This document shows positions 1 to 7,074 of a DNA stretch of 35,671 nucleotides, one piece after another. The stretch covers positions 1 through 35,671 of the forward strand of contig JAEZYZ010000252.1 in assembly GCA_023418705.1 (NCBI GenBank), given 5' to 3'. Made by a program: the position numbers and the translations under genes. This DNA comes from Pseudomonadota bacterium. Its GTDB lineage: Bacteria > Myxococcota_A > Polyangia > Polyangiales > Polyangiaceae. The stretch's first letter is position 1; every line of letters starts with the position of its first letter. The notes beneath the pieces are model-generated. The model ran no database searches. It was given only the letters and a program-made list of their open reading frames with translations, and was not told the origin of the DNA.

Positions 1-961
1 CCTGCGGCTCCGGCGGCGGTGGCTCCGATCCCGCGAGCGCACCCCCGGCTGCGGCGGGCGGGTCCGACGGTGACGCCAGCTCGGCTGGCGCCGTCTCGGT
101 GGGCGCCTTGGCCTCCCCACGCCACGCGGACACCACCGAGTCCGCGAAGGCCAGGGTGGCGACGGGGCGTTCATAGACGGCCAGCGACGCGGCGCTCTCC
201 GACTCCTCGGCTTTCGGCGCTGCCGGAGGCGCCGGAGTGCCCCGCTCTTCGTGGGTCTTGGCCTGGCTGGCGGGTGCGCCGTTCGCGGCGCCGCCGAACA
301 GCTCCCGGAACGGCGGCGTGCGCATGACGATCGTGACGCTCTCGTCGTCGGGATCGTCGAGGCGCGCGCGGTTCATCGCGGCGCCGGCACCTCCGCGCCC
401 CGCCGGCGGCACAGGGGTGCGCGTCGCCACGGCCGAGCGCTCCCGGCCGCTCGCGGCCGTCGTCGGCGCGGCCTTGGCGCGCGGGGAGCTTGCTTGTGGA
501 TCGCTCTTCGACGGCGCCCTGACGTCGTCCGTGGCGCTGGCGCCGCGGGACTCGGCGACCTTGCGCTCGAGCGTCTGCAGAAACGAGGAGGTGGTGCGAA
601 CGCCCGCGGGACGAGGCGCCGAAAACCGGGGCGCGGGCTTGGCGGGTCTCATGAGCTCGAGCGCCGGGGTGTCTCGCAAGGGCGCCCAACCCTCCATGCC
701 GCTGCACCAGACCAGCACCTCGTCGTGGATGCGGCCGCTCCGGAGCGCTTCGGTCATCTCGGAGAGCGTCATCTCGACGGTCTCCTCGCCGCTCACGTTT
801 ACGAAGTACTTGCTCTCGGCGCCGTCCGCCCGCGGTCGAGCCACCGTGGACGCGGCGGCGGTCGAGTCGCTCGCCGACCCGCGGCGCGCGGCTCGGCGCG
901 ATCCGTCCCCCTCCTCGGGGATCGCATCCCAGGCGTCATCGATCGAACGCGAGTCGTCCAT
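1..961 (-). CDS. GYF_2 (DUF4339) domain protein, C-terminal end beyond the left edge
   Basis: The reading frame is open from an ATG at 961 down to base 2, so about 320 residues are visible and the C-terminus is missing. Residues about 45-90 match the GYF_2 pattern: a K-Y-F-V-N start, a central run ending in E-A-L-R-S-G-R-I, then V-L-V-W-C and G-W-A-P-L. This small fold is common in myxobacterial proteins and is thought to bind peptides or act as a sensor module. The remainder is rich in Pro, Ala, Ser, Arg and charged residues and looks disordered, with one more hydrophobic motif around V-T-I-V-M-R-T-P-P-F-R-E-L-F-G near residues 208-222. A purine-rich GGGAGGA lies about 11 bases upstream of the ATG. 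No membrane segment is visible in the part present. The partner and role are unknown. The domain call is firm and the function is not. Confidence 0.72.
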   Translation of the reverse strand, partial: MDDSRSIDDAWDAIPEEGDGSRRAARRGSASDSTAAASTVARPRADGAESKYFVNVSGEETVEMTLSEMTEALRSGRIHDEVLVWCSGMEGWAPLRDTPALELMRPAKPAPRFSAPRPAGVRTTSSFLQTLERKVAESRGASATDDVRAPSKSDPQASSPRAKAAPTTAASGRERSAVATRTPVPPAGRGGAGAAMNRARLDDPDDESVTIVMRTPPFRELFGGAANGAPASQAKTHEERGTPAPPAAPKAEESESAASLAVYERPVATLAFADSVVSAWRGEAKAPTETAPAELASPSDPPAAAGGALAGSEPPPPEPQ

Positions 962-1133
962 CTCGAGGCGTGTCCTCCCGGCCGAGCATAAATGGTTTGG
1001 CGGAACGCCGGAACCGGCTCCATTAGCTTTAACACGAGCCCCGCGACGCGCGGCGCGATCGCCCGACGAGGGAAGCCAGGGCCACGACAATAGTTCACCG
1101 CCAGCGCACGCCGCGCGCGGAAAATGAGACCCT
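962..1133. other. Gene-free stretch, upstream region of the GYF_2 gene
   Basis: Together with the repeat at 1134-1249, this makes a gap of about 300 bases between the kinase stop and the GYF_2 start. Its right part is covered by the repeat. The left part should hold the GYF_2 promoter: on the minus strand a TATGCT box lies about 30 bases before the ATG. I see no small ORF with a convincing ribosome binding site and no RNA gene here. Confidence 0.4.
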
Positions 1134-1249
1134 CTAGAGCACCGAGCCGTGAGCAGACGGGGAGGGTTTCCCGAAAATCGGGGCCACTCACCCGGGTGGG
1201 GCCTCGATTCTTAGGGATCTCCGCGCTGGCAAACGGATCGGTGCTCTAG
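1134..1249 (-). repeat. Dispersed palindromic element, copy 1 (116 bp)
   Basis: The ends form a perfect 12-bp inverted repeat, CTAGAGCACCGA at 1134-1145 and its complement at 1238-1249. The two arms stay largely complementary inward, for example GAGGCC against GGGGCC near the centre, with a GC-rich centre around 1187-1200. The whole unit could fold into one long hairpin. About 80% of it (my alignment by eye) recurs at 13238-13355. The arms are best conserved: 25 of the first 26 bases agree between copies, while the centre differs. It begins 16 bases after the stop codon of the kinase gene. It could be a transcript-end structure, a REP/MITE-like non-autonomous element, or a protein-binding repeat. 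No ORF lies inside. Confidence 0.8.
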
Positions 1250-1265
1250 CCCGAGGATTTTTCCA

Positions 1266-3698
1266 TCACTGCTTCTTCGCTTGCGTGCGCGCGTTGATCG
1301 CGGCGACCGCTTCGCGGAACAGCTTCGCTTCCTCGGCGCAGGCGGGTTTGCACGGGCGGCGCTTCCATTTGCCGCAACCCTTTTTGGTGCCGGTGCTCAG
1401 CTGATTGAGAATGGCCGCGCTGCGCTCGTCTCCCACCTGGGCGGCCCGCTCGAGCAGGGGGACGCGCGCTCGACAAGACTTGGCCGTCTTGAGATCGAAG
1501 GCGATGGCGAGCGCGGGCGACGCGCGCTCTCGAACCGACTGCATGCTCAAGACCGCCTGCGACCGGGCGGCGATCTTGGGTTTGGTGAAGAGGGCGTCGT
1601 ACAGCAGATCGGGGCCCGTGCTGCCCATCTGCGCGCCGAGCAGATCGAAGGCGCGCTCCGCTTCGACGCCACCGCTCTCGGCGGCCTTGATCACCAGGTA
1701 CTGCAGGTCCTTGTCCAGCGCCCGCTCCGGGGCGAGCGCGAGCAGGCGCTTGGCCGTCGCCATCGCGTCTGGCAAGCCGTCGGAGCGACTCGCGTAGGAG
1801 AGGAGCAGAGCCCGGACGACGTCGGGGTCGTCGGGGTAGCGCTCGCCGAGCTCGCGCAGCGCGGGCAAGCCGGCGGCGCTGGCGTCGGTGAGCTCCTCTG
1901 GGCTGGCGCGCCTGCTTCGTCGATCCACCGCGGCGGGCTCCCCTCGAGGCGCCGCCAACGGCTTCTGCGCCGCCGCCGTGGTCACGGGTGCCACCGGCGC
2001 CGGGGTCGGCGCCGGTGCGGACGGTTCGGGGGGGCTCGCGTCCGCTGCGGCGAGCGCTTCGGTCGAAAGCCACCCCAGGCCCGCCGCGAGCACCGACGGC
2101 ACCGCCAACAGCTGGATCAAGAGCAGCACAGCCGCAGCGAGCCTGCGGGTACGCGTGAGTGGCACGCTCAGCGCGCGCTGCCGAACGGACGCGAGCGCCG
2201 CGGCCACGAGCGCCGCGAGCGGCAGCAGCACGTCCCAGCGTGGGTCGGCAAGATCCACGACCGGCACCGCCATCCGCTGCAGCGAGGCGGGCAGCGCGAC
2301 GATCACGCGCAGCAGCAGCGCCGCGACGGCGTAGCTGACCGTGGCTGCCAGCACGGCGGACCGCACCGCGGCGAGGAGCGCCATCACCCGCGTCGTGTTC
2401 CCCCACACGTTGCGCCGCAACCGTCGCAACAGCACCCAAAGCGGGGGCAAGAGCGCGCCCGCCCCGAACGCCAACAGCAGCCAGCGCTCGGTCGGACTCG
2501 GGGCGAAGTGCGTGAGGCGCACCAGCGCGCTGCCCGCCGAGATCAAGAGCGCCGCCCCGAGCGCGGCGCCGGCGAGCAGGAAAAACCCCAGCCTGGAACG
2601 CGACGACCAGCCTTCGTCGGTGTCGCTCGTGAGGTCGACGCGCGAGCCGGCGCGCGCGCGAGAGACGGCCGTCGTGTCTCCGAAGCTCGCCGCCTCGACC
2701 GCTGCCATGCGCTCGAGCGCGAGCCGGAGCTCGTGGATGCTGGGGTAGCGCTCCGCGGGATCTTTGGCCATGGCCCGCTCGATGACCAGCTCGAGGTACT
2801 CCGGAATCGAGGGGACGATCGAACGGGGCCGCACCGGATCTTGCGACATCACCGCCAGCACGGTGGCCTGGGGCGACGACTCGTCGAACGGCAGCCGACC
2901 CGTGACGGCGGTGTAAAGGATGGCCCCGACGCCGTAGACGTCCGCGCGGTGATCCGCGCGCTGGCCTTTGGCTTGCTCCGGGGCCATGAACGAGGGCGTC
3001 CCCATGATGATGCCGGTCTTGGTCAGCGTGCCGCTGTTCGTCTCCAAGAACTTGGACAGGCCGAAATCCAAGATCTTGACCAGCATTCGGCCGCTCGAAG
3101 GCTCGCCCACCAAGAAGATGTTCTGCGGCTTCAGGTCGCGATGGATGAGCGAAGCCGCGTGCGCGGCCATCAAGCCGTCGCAGATCTGCAGGCCGACGCT
3201 CACCGCCTGATCAGGGTTCAACCGATCGACCTGCTCCAGATGGTCGGAGAGGTCCACGCCCTCGAGGTATTCACAAACCAGGTACGGCATGCCCGCGGGC
3301 GTGCGGTCGACGTCGTAGACCGCCACCACGTTCGGGTGGGAGACCGACGCCGCCGCTTCGGCCTCGCGCTGAAACCGCGCCAACACCTCGGTGTTGCGGG
3401 CGTACTCCCGGTGCAGCACTTTGACGGCCACACGCTTTTGATCGATGCGCGTGTGGCGCGCCAAGTACACCCGCCCCATCCCTCCCTCGCCGAGGACGCG
3501 CTCGACCACGTAGGTCTCGTTGAGCGTGGTGCCGACCAGCTCGTCGGCGTCCGTGCCGGGCTCGCCGCCCATCCACGACCCCGCCTCGGTCGCGGCGAGC
3601 AAGGCGTGCGAGGTGTCCGAACTCTTGTGCATTTCGAAAGCCTGGATCCGCTTCTCACGCCGGCTCGGGCCGGTGCCTGACGGCCCCTGATCGTGCAC
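1266..3698 (-). CDS. Membrane-anchored Ser/Thr protein kinase (Hanks type)
   Basis: An 810-residue protein that should phosphorylate Ser/Thr of unknown targets from the cytoplasmic face of the inner membrane. The kinase domain spans about residues 64-335: glycine loop L-G-E-G-G-M-G-R-V at 69-77, ATP lysine K93 in V-A-V-K, catalytic H-R-D-L-K-P-Q-N from 186, D-F-G at 211-213, and A-P-E at 239-241. All key residues are present, so it should be active. Instead of one anchor it has about four to six hydrophobic segments between about 375 and 560, then a Pro/Ala linker and a roughly 200-residue C-terminal domain ending in a Cys-containing basic stretch. The first codon is GTG at 3698 without a visible Shine-Dalgarno. 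An ATG at 3632 (residue 23) is an equally possible start. It is divergent from the sigma-like gene, and the palindromic repeat lies just beyond its stop. Confidence 0.93.
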   Translation of the reverse strand: MHDQGPSGTGPSRREKRIQAFEMHKSSDTSHALLAATEAGSWMGGEPGTDADELVGTTLNETYVVERVLGEGGMGRVYLARHTRIDQKRVAVKVLHREYARNTEVLARFQREAEAAASVSHPNVVAVYDVDRTPAGMPYLVCEYLEGVDLSDHLEQVDRLNPDQAVSVGLQICDGLMAAHAASLIHRDLKPQNIFLVGEPSSGRMLVKILDFGLSKFLETNSGTLTKTGIIMGTPSFMAPEQAKGQRADHRADVYGVGAILYTAVTGRLPFDESSPQATVLAVMSQDPVRPRSIVPSIPEYLELVIERAMAKDPAERYPSIHELRLALERMAAVEAASFGDTTAVSRARAGSRVDLTSDTDEGWSSRSRLGFFLLAGAALGAALLISAGSALVRLTHFAPSPTERWLLLAFGAGALLPPLWVLLRRLRRNVWGNTTRVMALLAAVRSAVLAATVSYAVAALLLRVIVALPASLQRMAVPVVDLADPRWDVLLPLAALVAAALASVRQRALSVPLTRTRRLAAAVLLLIQLLAVPSVLAAGLGWLSTEALAAADASPPEPSAPAPTPAPVAPVTTAAAQKPLAAPRGEPAAVDRRSRRASPEELTDASAAGLPALRELGERYPDDPDVVRALLLSYASRSDGLPDAMATAKRLLALAPERALDKDLQYLVIKAAESGGVEAERAFDLLGAQMGSTGPDLLYDALFTKPKIAARSQAVLSMQSVRERASPALAIAFDLKTAKSCRARVPLLERAAQVGDERSAAILNQLSTGTKKGCGKWKRRPCKPACAEEAKLFREAVAAINARTQAKKQ

Positions 3699-3794
3699 CG
3701 AACCGACGCCGACGCCAAGCTCGGTCGAACCGCCAGGCCGCGCCGAGGATCCTTCGCGCGCGCTCGATCGCGAGCGGCGCCGAGCCTGCTGTAG

Positions 3795-3800
3795 TAGCTT
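3795..3800 (+). promoter_or_regulatory. Candidate -10 box (TAGCTT) 8 bases before a start codon
   Basis: TAGCTT ends 8 bases before the ATG at 3809, and TAGTAG overlaps it at 3792-3797. If either is the -10 element, the transcript would start at or within a few bases of the ATG. No Shine-Dalgarno is visible, and no clear -35 either. The same layout recurs at 4879, 12786 and 33606. Confidence 0.35.
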
Positions 3801-3808
3801 GGCGCCTC

Positions 3809-4153
3809 ATGACCCACCTGCGCGCCGATCTGCGCGAGCTGCTCGACCGTTTGCTGCGCAGCGCTTCGCCGGTCCTCGGCCTCGATCACATCGCGGAGGA
3901 GGTCGGGGACCGCGCGATCAGCTTCGAGGAGATCGACGCGTTGTTCGCGGCGCTCGAAGCGGCTGGCAAGACGATCGGCGATCCCACGCGGCCGCCCGCA
4001 TCGACGCACCTGCCGCTGGTGCTCACCACGGCCCGCGCGCTGAAACGAGAGCTCGGCCGCACGCCGCGCTCGGCCGAAATCGCCGAACGCGCCGGGTTGA
4101 CCCACGACCAGGTGCGCCTGGCGTTGCTGTTCGCGCGCATGCTCCAGCGCTGA
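3809..4153 (+). CDS. Small sigma-70-like protein with only region 1.1-like and region 3-like parts
   Basis: A 114-residue protein. Residues about 20-60 resemble sigma-70 region 1.1: a helical segment ending in I-S-F-E-E-I-D-A-L-F-A-A-L-E-A-A-G. Residues about 70-112 resemble sigma region 3: A-R-A-L-K-R-E-L-G-R-T-P then E-I-A-E-R-A-G-L, with the spacing of a helix-turn-helix. Regions 2 and 4, which recognise the -10 and -35 elements, are absent, and the protein is far shorter than any sigma factor. It cannot act as an ordinary sigma factor. I infer a regulator that mimics part of sigma, or a fragment that became an independent gene. It diverges from the kinase gene over 110 bp and converges on the DUF938 gene. 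The family resemblance is by eye only. Confidence 0.65.
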   Translation: MTHLRADLRELLDRLLRSASPVLGLDHIAEEVGDRAISFEEIDALFAALEAAGKTIGDPTRPPASTHLPLVLTTARALKRELGRTPRSAEIAERAGLTHDQVRLALLFARMLQR

Positions 4154-4166
4154 GCGCCTCAGCGCT
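4146..4166. terminator. Bidirectional hairpin spanning two convergent stop codons
   Basis: AGCGCTGAG at 4146-4154 and CTCAGCGCT at 4158-4166 form a perfect 9-bp stem with a 3-base loop. The TGA of the plus gene (4151-4153) and the TGA of the minus gene (4159-4161) both lie inside the stem. There is no T-run on either side, so it is a hairpin-type 3' end rather than a classical intrinsic terminator. Confidence 0.6.
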
Positions 4167-4773
4167 GAGCGCCCGCGCCGCCCGACCGCCGAAAGATCAG
4201 CATATGATTGTTGGCGGGCATTTGTCGGATCGCGATCCGTTCGAAGCCCGCGTCTTGCGCAGCGCGCGTGACATCGCTCGCGTCGCGCACGCCGAAGCTC
4301 GGATCCCGCTGTCGCAGCGCCTGATCGAAGGACGCGTTGGACGGCGCCGTGAAGCGCCCGTCGAAACGATAGGGCCCATACAAGACGAGCGGCGCCTCGG
4401 GCGGCAGCAGCCGCGCCGCACCGCGCATCAACGCCTCGCAGCTCTCCCAAGGCGAGATGTGCACCATGTTGATGCAAACGATGGCGTCCACCTCCACGAT
4501 CCCCCAGTCGTCGTCGCGCACGTCGATGCGAAGCGGCCGCCGTAGATTCGGCAGCTCTGCCTCCGCCACGTGTGCCTCGACGCTCTCGAGCGCCGCAGCT
4601 TGCATGTCGCTCGGCTGCCAGGTGAGCTCCGGCAATCGTTCGGCGAAGTGCACGATGTGCTCGCCCGTGCCACTCGCAATTTCCAGCACGTTTCCGCGCT
4701 GCGGCAAAACCTCACGTAATACTTGAAGGATGGGATCCCGATTACGCAAAGTGTGTGGCGCGTGCTGCTTCAT
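4159..4773 (-). CDS. DUF938 family SAM-dependent methyltransferase
   Basis: A 204-residue soluble protein of the DUF938 class, a Rossmann-fold methyltransferase family whose substrate is not established. The SAM-binding motif I is seen as V-L-E-I-A-S-G-T-G-E-H at about residues 29-39. It is followed by a second strand with W-Q-P-S-D at about 52-56, and by V-D-A-I-V-C-I-N-M-V-H-I at about 96-107, which is typical for this family. The end carries a family-like N-N-H-M-L-I-F-R. The length is normal for DUF938. The ATG at 4773 has GAGG four bases upstream. It converges with the sigma-like gene and diverges from the GTPase gene over 118 bp. It is probably cytoplasmic, acting on a small molecule or lipid, but nothing here names the substrate. 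Confidence 0.88.
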   Translation of the reverse strand: MKQHAPHTLRNRDPILQVLREVLPQRGNVLEIASGTGEHIVHFAERLPELTWQPSDMQAAALESVEAHVAEAELPNLRRPLRIDVRDDDWGIVEVDAIVCINMVHISPWESCEALMRGAARLLPPEAPLVLYGPYRFDGRFTAPSNASFDQALRQRDPSFGVRDASDVTRAAQDAGFERIAIRQMPANNHMLIFRRSGGAGAQR

Positions 4774-4781
4774 CGGACCTC

Positions 4782-4787
4782 ACCATA
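4782..4787 (-). promoter_or_regulatory. Candidate -10 box (TATGGT) 8 bases before the DUF938 start
   Basis: On the minus strand TATGGT is followed by 8 bases and then the ATG at 4773. The 8 bases begin with GAGG, so the gene might use either a very short leader or a longer transcript with that ribosome binding site. No clear -35 is visible. Confidence 0.3.
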
Positions 4788-4856
4788 GCGCCGCCGTCCA
4801 TGGATCGCGCGGCCCTTCGACCGGCGAAGCGCGCGGACGGGGCGGCCGGAAGCTCT

Positions 4857-4884
4857 TTGCGCGCTAGCGTTTTGGACCTACGCT
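4857..4884 (+). promoter_or_regulatory. Candidate promoter of the GTPase gene (TTGCGC-N16-TACGCT)
   Basis: TTGCGC at 4857-4862 and TACGCT at 4879-4884 are separated by 16 bases. Only 7 bases lie between the -10-like box and the ATG at 4892, so transcription would begin almost at the start codon. No Shine-Dalgarno is seen in those 7 bases. Confidence 0.4.
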
Positions 4885-4891
4885 TGCGGCC

Positions 4892-5752
4892 ATGCCCTGG
4901 TTCGATCCCGACCGCAACTGCTACGTCATTCGCATCGTCTACGACGGTCCGGGCTTCGCGGGCAAAACCACCAATCTGAAACGCATTTGTGATCTGGTGC
5001 CGTCGACGCGCCGAACGGAGATCTACACACCGGGGGAGCTCAAGGGCCGGACGATGTTCTTCGATTGGCTGGAGCTCGACGGCCCAAGCCACGAGACCTC
5101 CCCCATTCGCTTTCAGCTCATCACCGTGCCAGGCCAGGAGCAGCGCAACTATCGCCGCCGTCCGCTGGTCGAGATGGCCGATGTGGTGGTGTTCGTCGCC
5201 GACACGAGCGCCGAACAGCTGGCTGACAGCCAGCGCACCTTCGCGCGCTTGCGCGTGTCGATGAACCGCCGCGTGGCCCCGCTGCCGTTCTTGGTTCAGG
5301 CGAACAAGCAAGATACCGCCGACGCGCTTGGGCCAGAGGAGCTCCGCCGGCGCCTGCGGCTGCAGGCGGACGTGCCGATCCTGCCCGCCAGCGCCAAGGC
5401 CGGCGACGGGGTCAAAGAGACGCTGATGGCCGCCATGCGACTGGGGGTCGAGCAGCTGCGAGGCGTGGCGGTGGCGACGGGGACGTCGGCCCTGGGCGAC
5501 GCCGACGCCCTCTTCGATCACGTGCTCGCCTTCGAGGACAACCCGCAGAACGAAGAGCCCGTCGGGGTGGAAGAGCTGCATCTCGGCGCGGAGGACGAGA
5601 TCGTCGACGAGGAGGCGCTCGCCGCCCAGCTCGGCATCGTCTCCCTCGAGTCGCTGCAGGAGCGCGCGCGGCGGGCGACCGAGTCGCCCCCCGCCGACCC
5701 CTCCGCTCCCGACTACCTCGTCGAAGATCGCCAGGTCGGCGCCTCCAGCTGA
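4892..5752 (+). CDS. MglA-like small Ras-family GTPase with C-terminal extension
   Basis: A 286-residue GTPase of the MglA branch, which in myxobacteria controls polarity, motility and related signalling. The motifs are in order: P-loop G-P-G-F-A-G-K-T at 19-26, switch II motif T-V-P-G-Q at 78-82, N-K-Q-D at 138-141 (guanine specificity) and S-A-K at 167-169. The T-V-P-G-Q form and the G-K-T-T-N context are typical of MglA rather than of eukaryotic Ras. The GTPase ends near residue 195. An acidic tail of about 90 residues follows that MglA itself (about 195 residues) lacks. It may be an effector-binding or localisation tail. No MglB/Roadblock gene, the usual activator, lies nearby, so a partner must be encoded elsewhere or is not used. 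Confidence 0.92.
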   Translation: MPWFDPDRNCYVIRIVYDGPGFAGKTTNLKRICDLVPSTRRTEIYTPGELKGRTMFFDWLELDGPSHETSPIRFQLITVPGQEQRNYRRRPLVEMADVVVFVADTSAEQLADSQRTFARLRVSMNRRVAPLPFLVQANKQDTADALGPEELRRRLRLQADVPILPASAKAGDGVKETLMAAMRLGVEQLRGVAVATGTSALGDADALFDHVLAFEDNPQNEEPVGVEELHLGAEDEIVDEEALAAQLGIVSLESLQERARRATESPPADPSAPDYLVEDRQVGASS

Positions 5753-5771
5753 AGGACCGCCGGGCGCTCGG

Positions 5772-5951
5772 TCAGCCTCGCTCGAGCTTCGAGGCGCTGC
5801 CCGAACTCTCCCCGAGCCGCAGGTAGCGGGCCCTGGCGCGCTGGATGCAGCGCGCCAGCTCGGGCGACACGTCGACCACGCTCGGCTCGTCCGGCCAATC
5901 CTGGTGGCCGTCGCCGAGCTCCGAAGCGGGCGGCATCGTGGAGTTTGCCAT
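5772..5951 (-). CDS. Small unrecognised protein (59 residues)
   Basis: The start chosen is the ATG at 5951, because GAGGA lies 7 bases upstream. An in-frame ATG at 5972 lacks such a site. The protein is hydrophilic with an acidic first half and a helical second half (E-L-A-R-C-I-Q-R-A-R-A-R-Y-L-R-L-G). There is no signal peptide, membrane segment or known motif. It converges with the GTPase gene, leaving about 19 bases between the two stops. The ribosome binding site and the amphipathic helix argue for a real gene, but chance ORFs this short are common at this GC content. Confidence 0.45.
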   Translation of the reverse strand: MANSTMPPASELGDGHQDWPDEPSVVDVSPELARCIQRARARYLRLGESSGSASKLERG

Positions 5952-6091
5952 GTTGCCGTCCTCGCGACCCATGTGGGAGCAGGTGTCTTCGATGGGGCCA
6001 AGCCCCGCGCCACTGCCAACGCACGGCGTGCCGCGCGCGGCATGGACATCGGCCGGGCGCGAACGGACTTAATAGGGCCCGACGGGATCGC

Positions 6092-6970
6092 TCAGGGCTT
6101 CACGAACTTCAGCACGAACCGGTCGCTTTGGCCGCGGCGGTCGCCCGCCTTGCGCGGGCTCGCGTTCCAGTCGAGCGTGTCGCTCGGATTGCGTAGGAAG
6201 TCCGCTGACCCCTGGAGCTTGAAGCCGGCGCGCTCGACCTCTTGTCGCACCGCGCCCTCCTCGATCCGGTGCAGCGTCTCGCTCTCGGAGACGCCGGCGC
6301 CGGCGCGAGCCGTGTGGTCGGCCACGACGTACACGCCGCCCGGCTTCAGCGCCTCGAAGACCGCGCGGTTCATCGCGTCCCGGTCGGTCTTCATCCAAAC
6401 CGTGTCGTGGTAGAAAAGCACGCTGACCACCGCGTCCAGCTCCTTGGCGTCGGGCGGCAGTGGGTCGGAAAACTCCCGATCGACCCGGACGACGTTGGCC
6501 ATCACGGGGCGCGCCAGCCGCTCGCTCCAGGGCTTCTCCGCGAACCGCTCCAGGATGAACTTGGAGTTTTGAGCATACACCTTGCCCGTGGGTCCCACCG
6601 ATCGCGCCAACAGCTCCGTGGTGTAGCCGCCGCCTGCCCCGAGCTCTCCCACACGCATGCCTGGCTCGAGACCGATGAACGCGAGCAGCTTCGCCGGTTG
6701 TCGCCCGGCGTCGAGCTCCCGATCGCCCGGGAGCCGATCGGGGGCCTCGACGATGGCTGCCATGCGAGTCGAGGGGTCTTGCCCTTCACTGGAGCCGGAG
6801 GTCGCGGCCGCTGGCTCACCAGCGGGCGCGCTCGGCGCTGGCGCCTCGGCAGCCGGCGCGCTCGGCGGCGGGGGCACGGGTGCGGGGGCCACCGCCGGTT
6901 CGATCGGATCCCCACCGCAGCCTGCCAAAGCCAACACTACGGACACCAACCCGAGGCTTCGGCGCAACAT
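6092..6970 (-). CDS. Lipoprotein with a SAM-dependent methyltransferase fold (COG4798-like)
   Basis: A 292-residue protein that begins with a lipoprotein signal: basic M-L-R-R, a hydrophobic run, then the lipobox L-A-G-C with Cys18. A Pro/Ala linker of about 45 residues follows. From about residue 75 comes a methyltransferase-type domain: the lead helix ending A-K-L-L-A-F-I-G-L, motif I G-E-L-G-A-G-G-G-Y-T at about 108-117, V-V-S-V-L-F-Y-H-D-T at about 183-192, and L-K-P-G-G-V-Y-V-V-A-D-H later. This matches the predicted methyltransferase family COG4798, whose members often carry export signals. SAM is not known to be available outside the cytoplasm, so the reaction is doubtful; it could bind another ligand. 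The gene lies downstream of the desaturase on the same strand, separated by 104 bp, and may have its own promoter. Confidence 0.85.
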   Translation of the reverse strand: MLRRSLGLVSVVLALAGCGGDPIEPAVAPAPVPPPPSAPAAEAPAPSAPAGEPAAATSGSSEGQDPSTRMAAIVEAPDRLPGDRELDAGRQPAKLLAFIGLEPGMRVGELGAGGGYTTELLARSVGPTGKVYAQNSKFILERFAEKPWSERLARPVMANVVRVDREFSDPLPPDAKELDAVVSVLFYHDTVWMKTDRDAMNRAVFEALKPGGVYVVADHTARAGAGVSESETLHRIEEGAVRQEVERAGFKLQGSADFLRNPSDTLDWNASPRKAGDRRGQSDRFVLKFVKP

Positions 6971-7074
6971 CGGCTTGCCGTATCATCGCTGGCCGTCGGG
7001 TTCAACGCACCGCGCCGCCCCCTCCCGGAGCCCCGGGCCGTCTGCCCGAGGACCCGGTGAGCTTTGGACCGCCG

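Noticed and set aside
1281..3680. A 799-codon open frame on the plus strand opposite the kinase
   Set aside because: Long antisense frames are expected at this GC content. Its product is Arg/His-rich with no motifs, while the minus frame carries every kinase motif.
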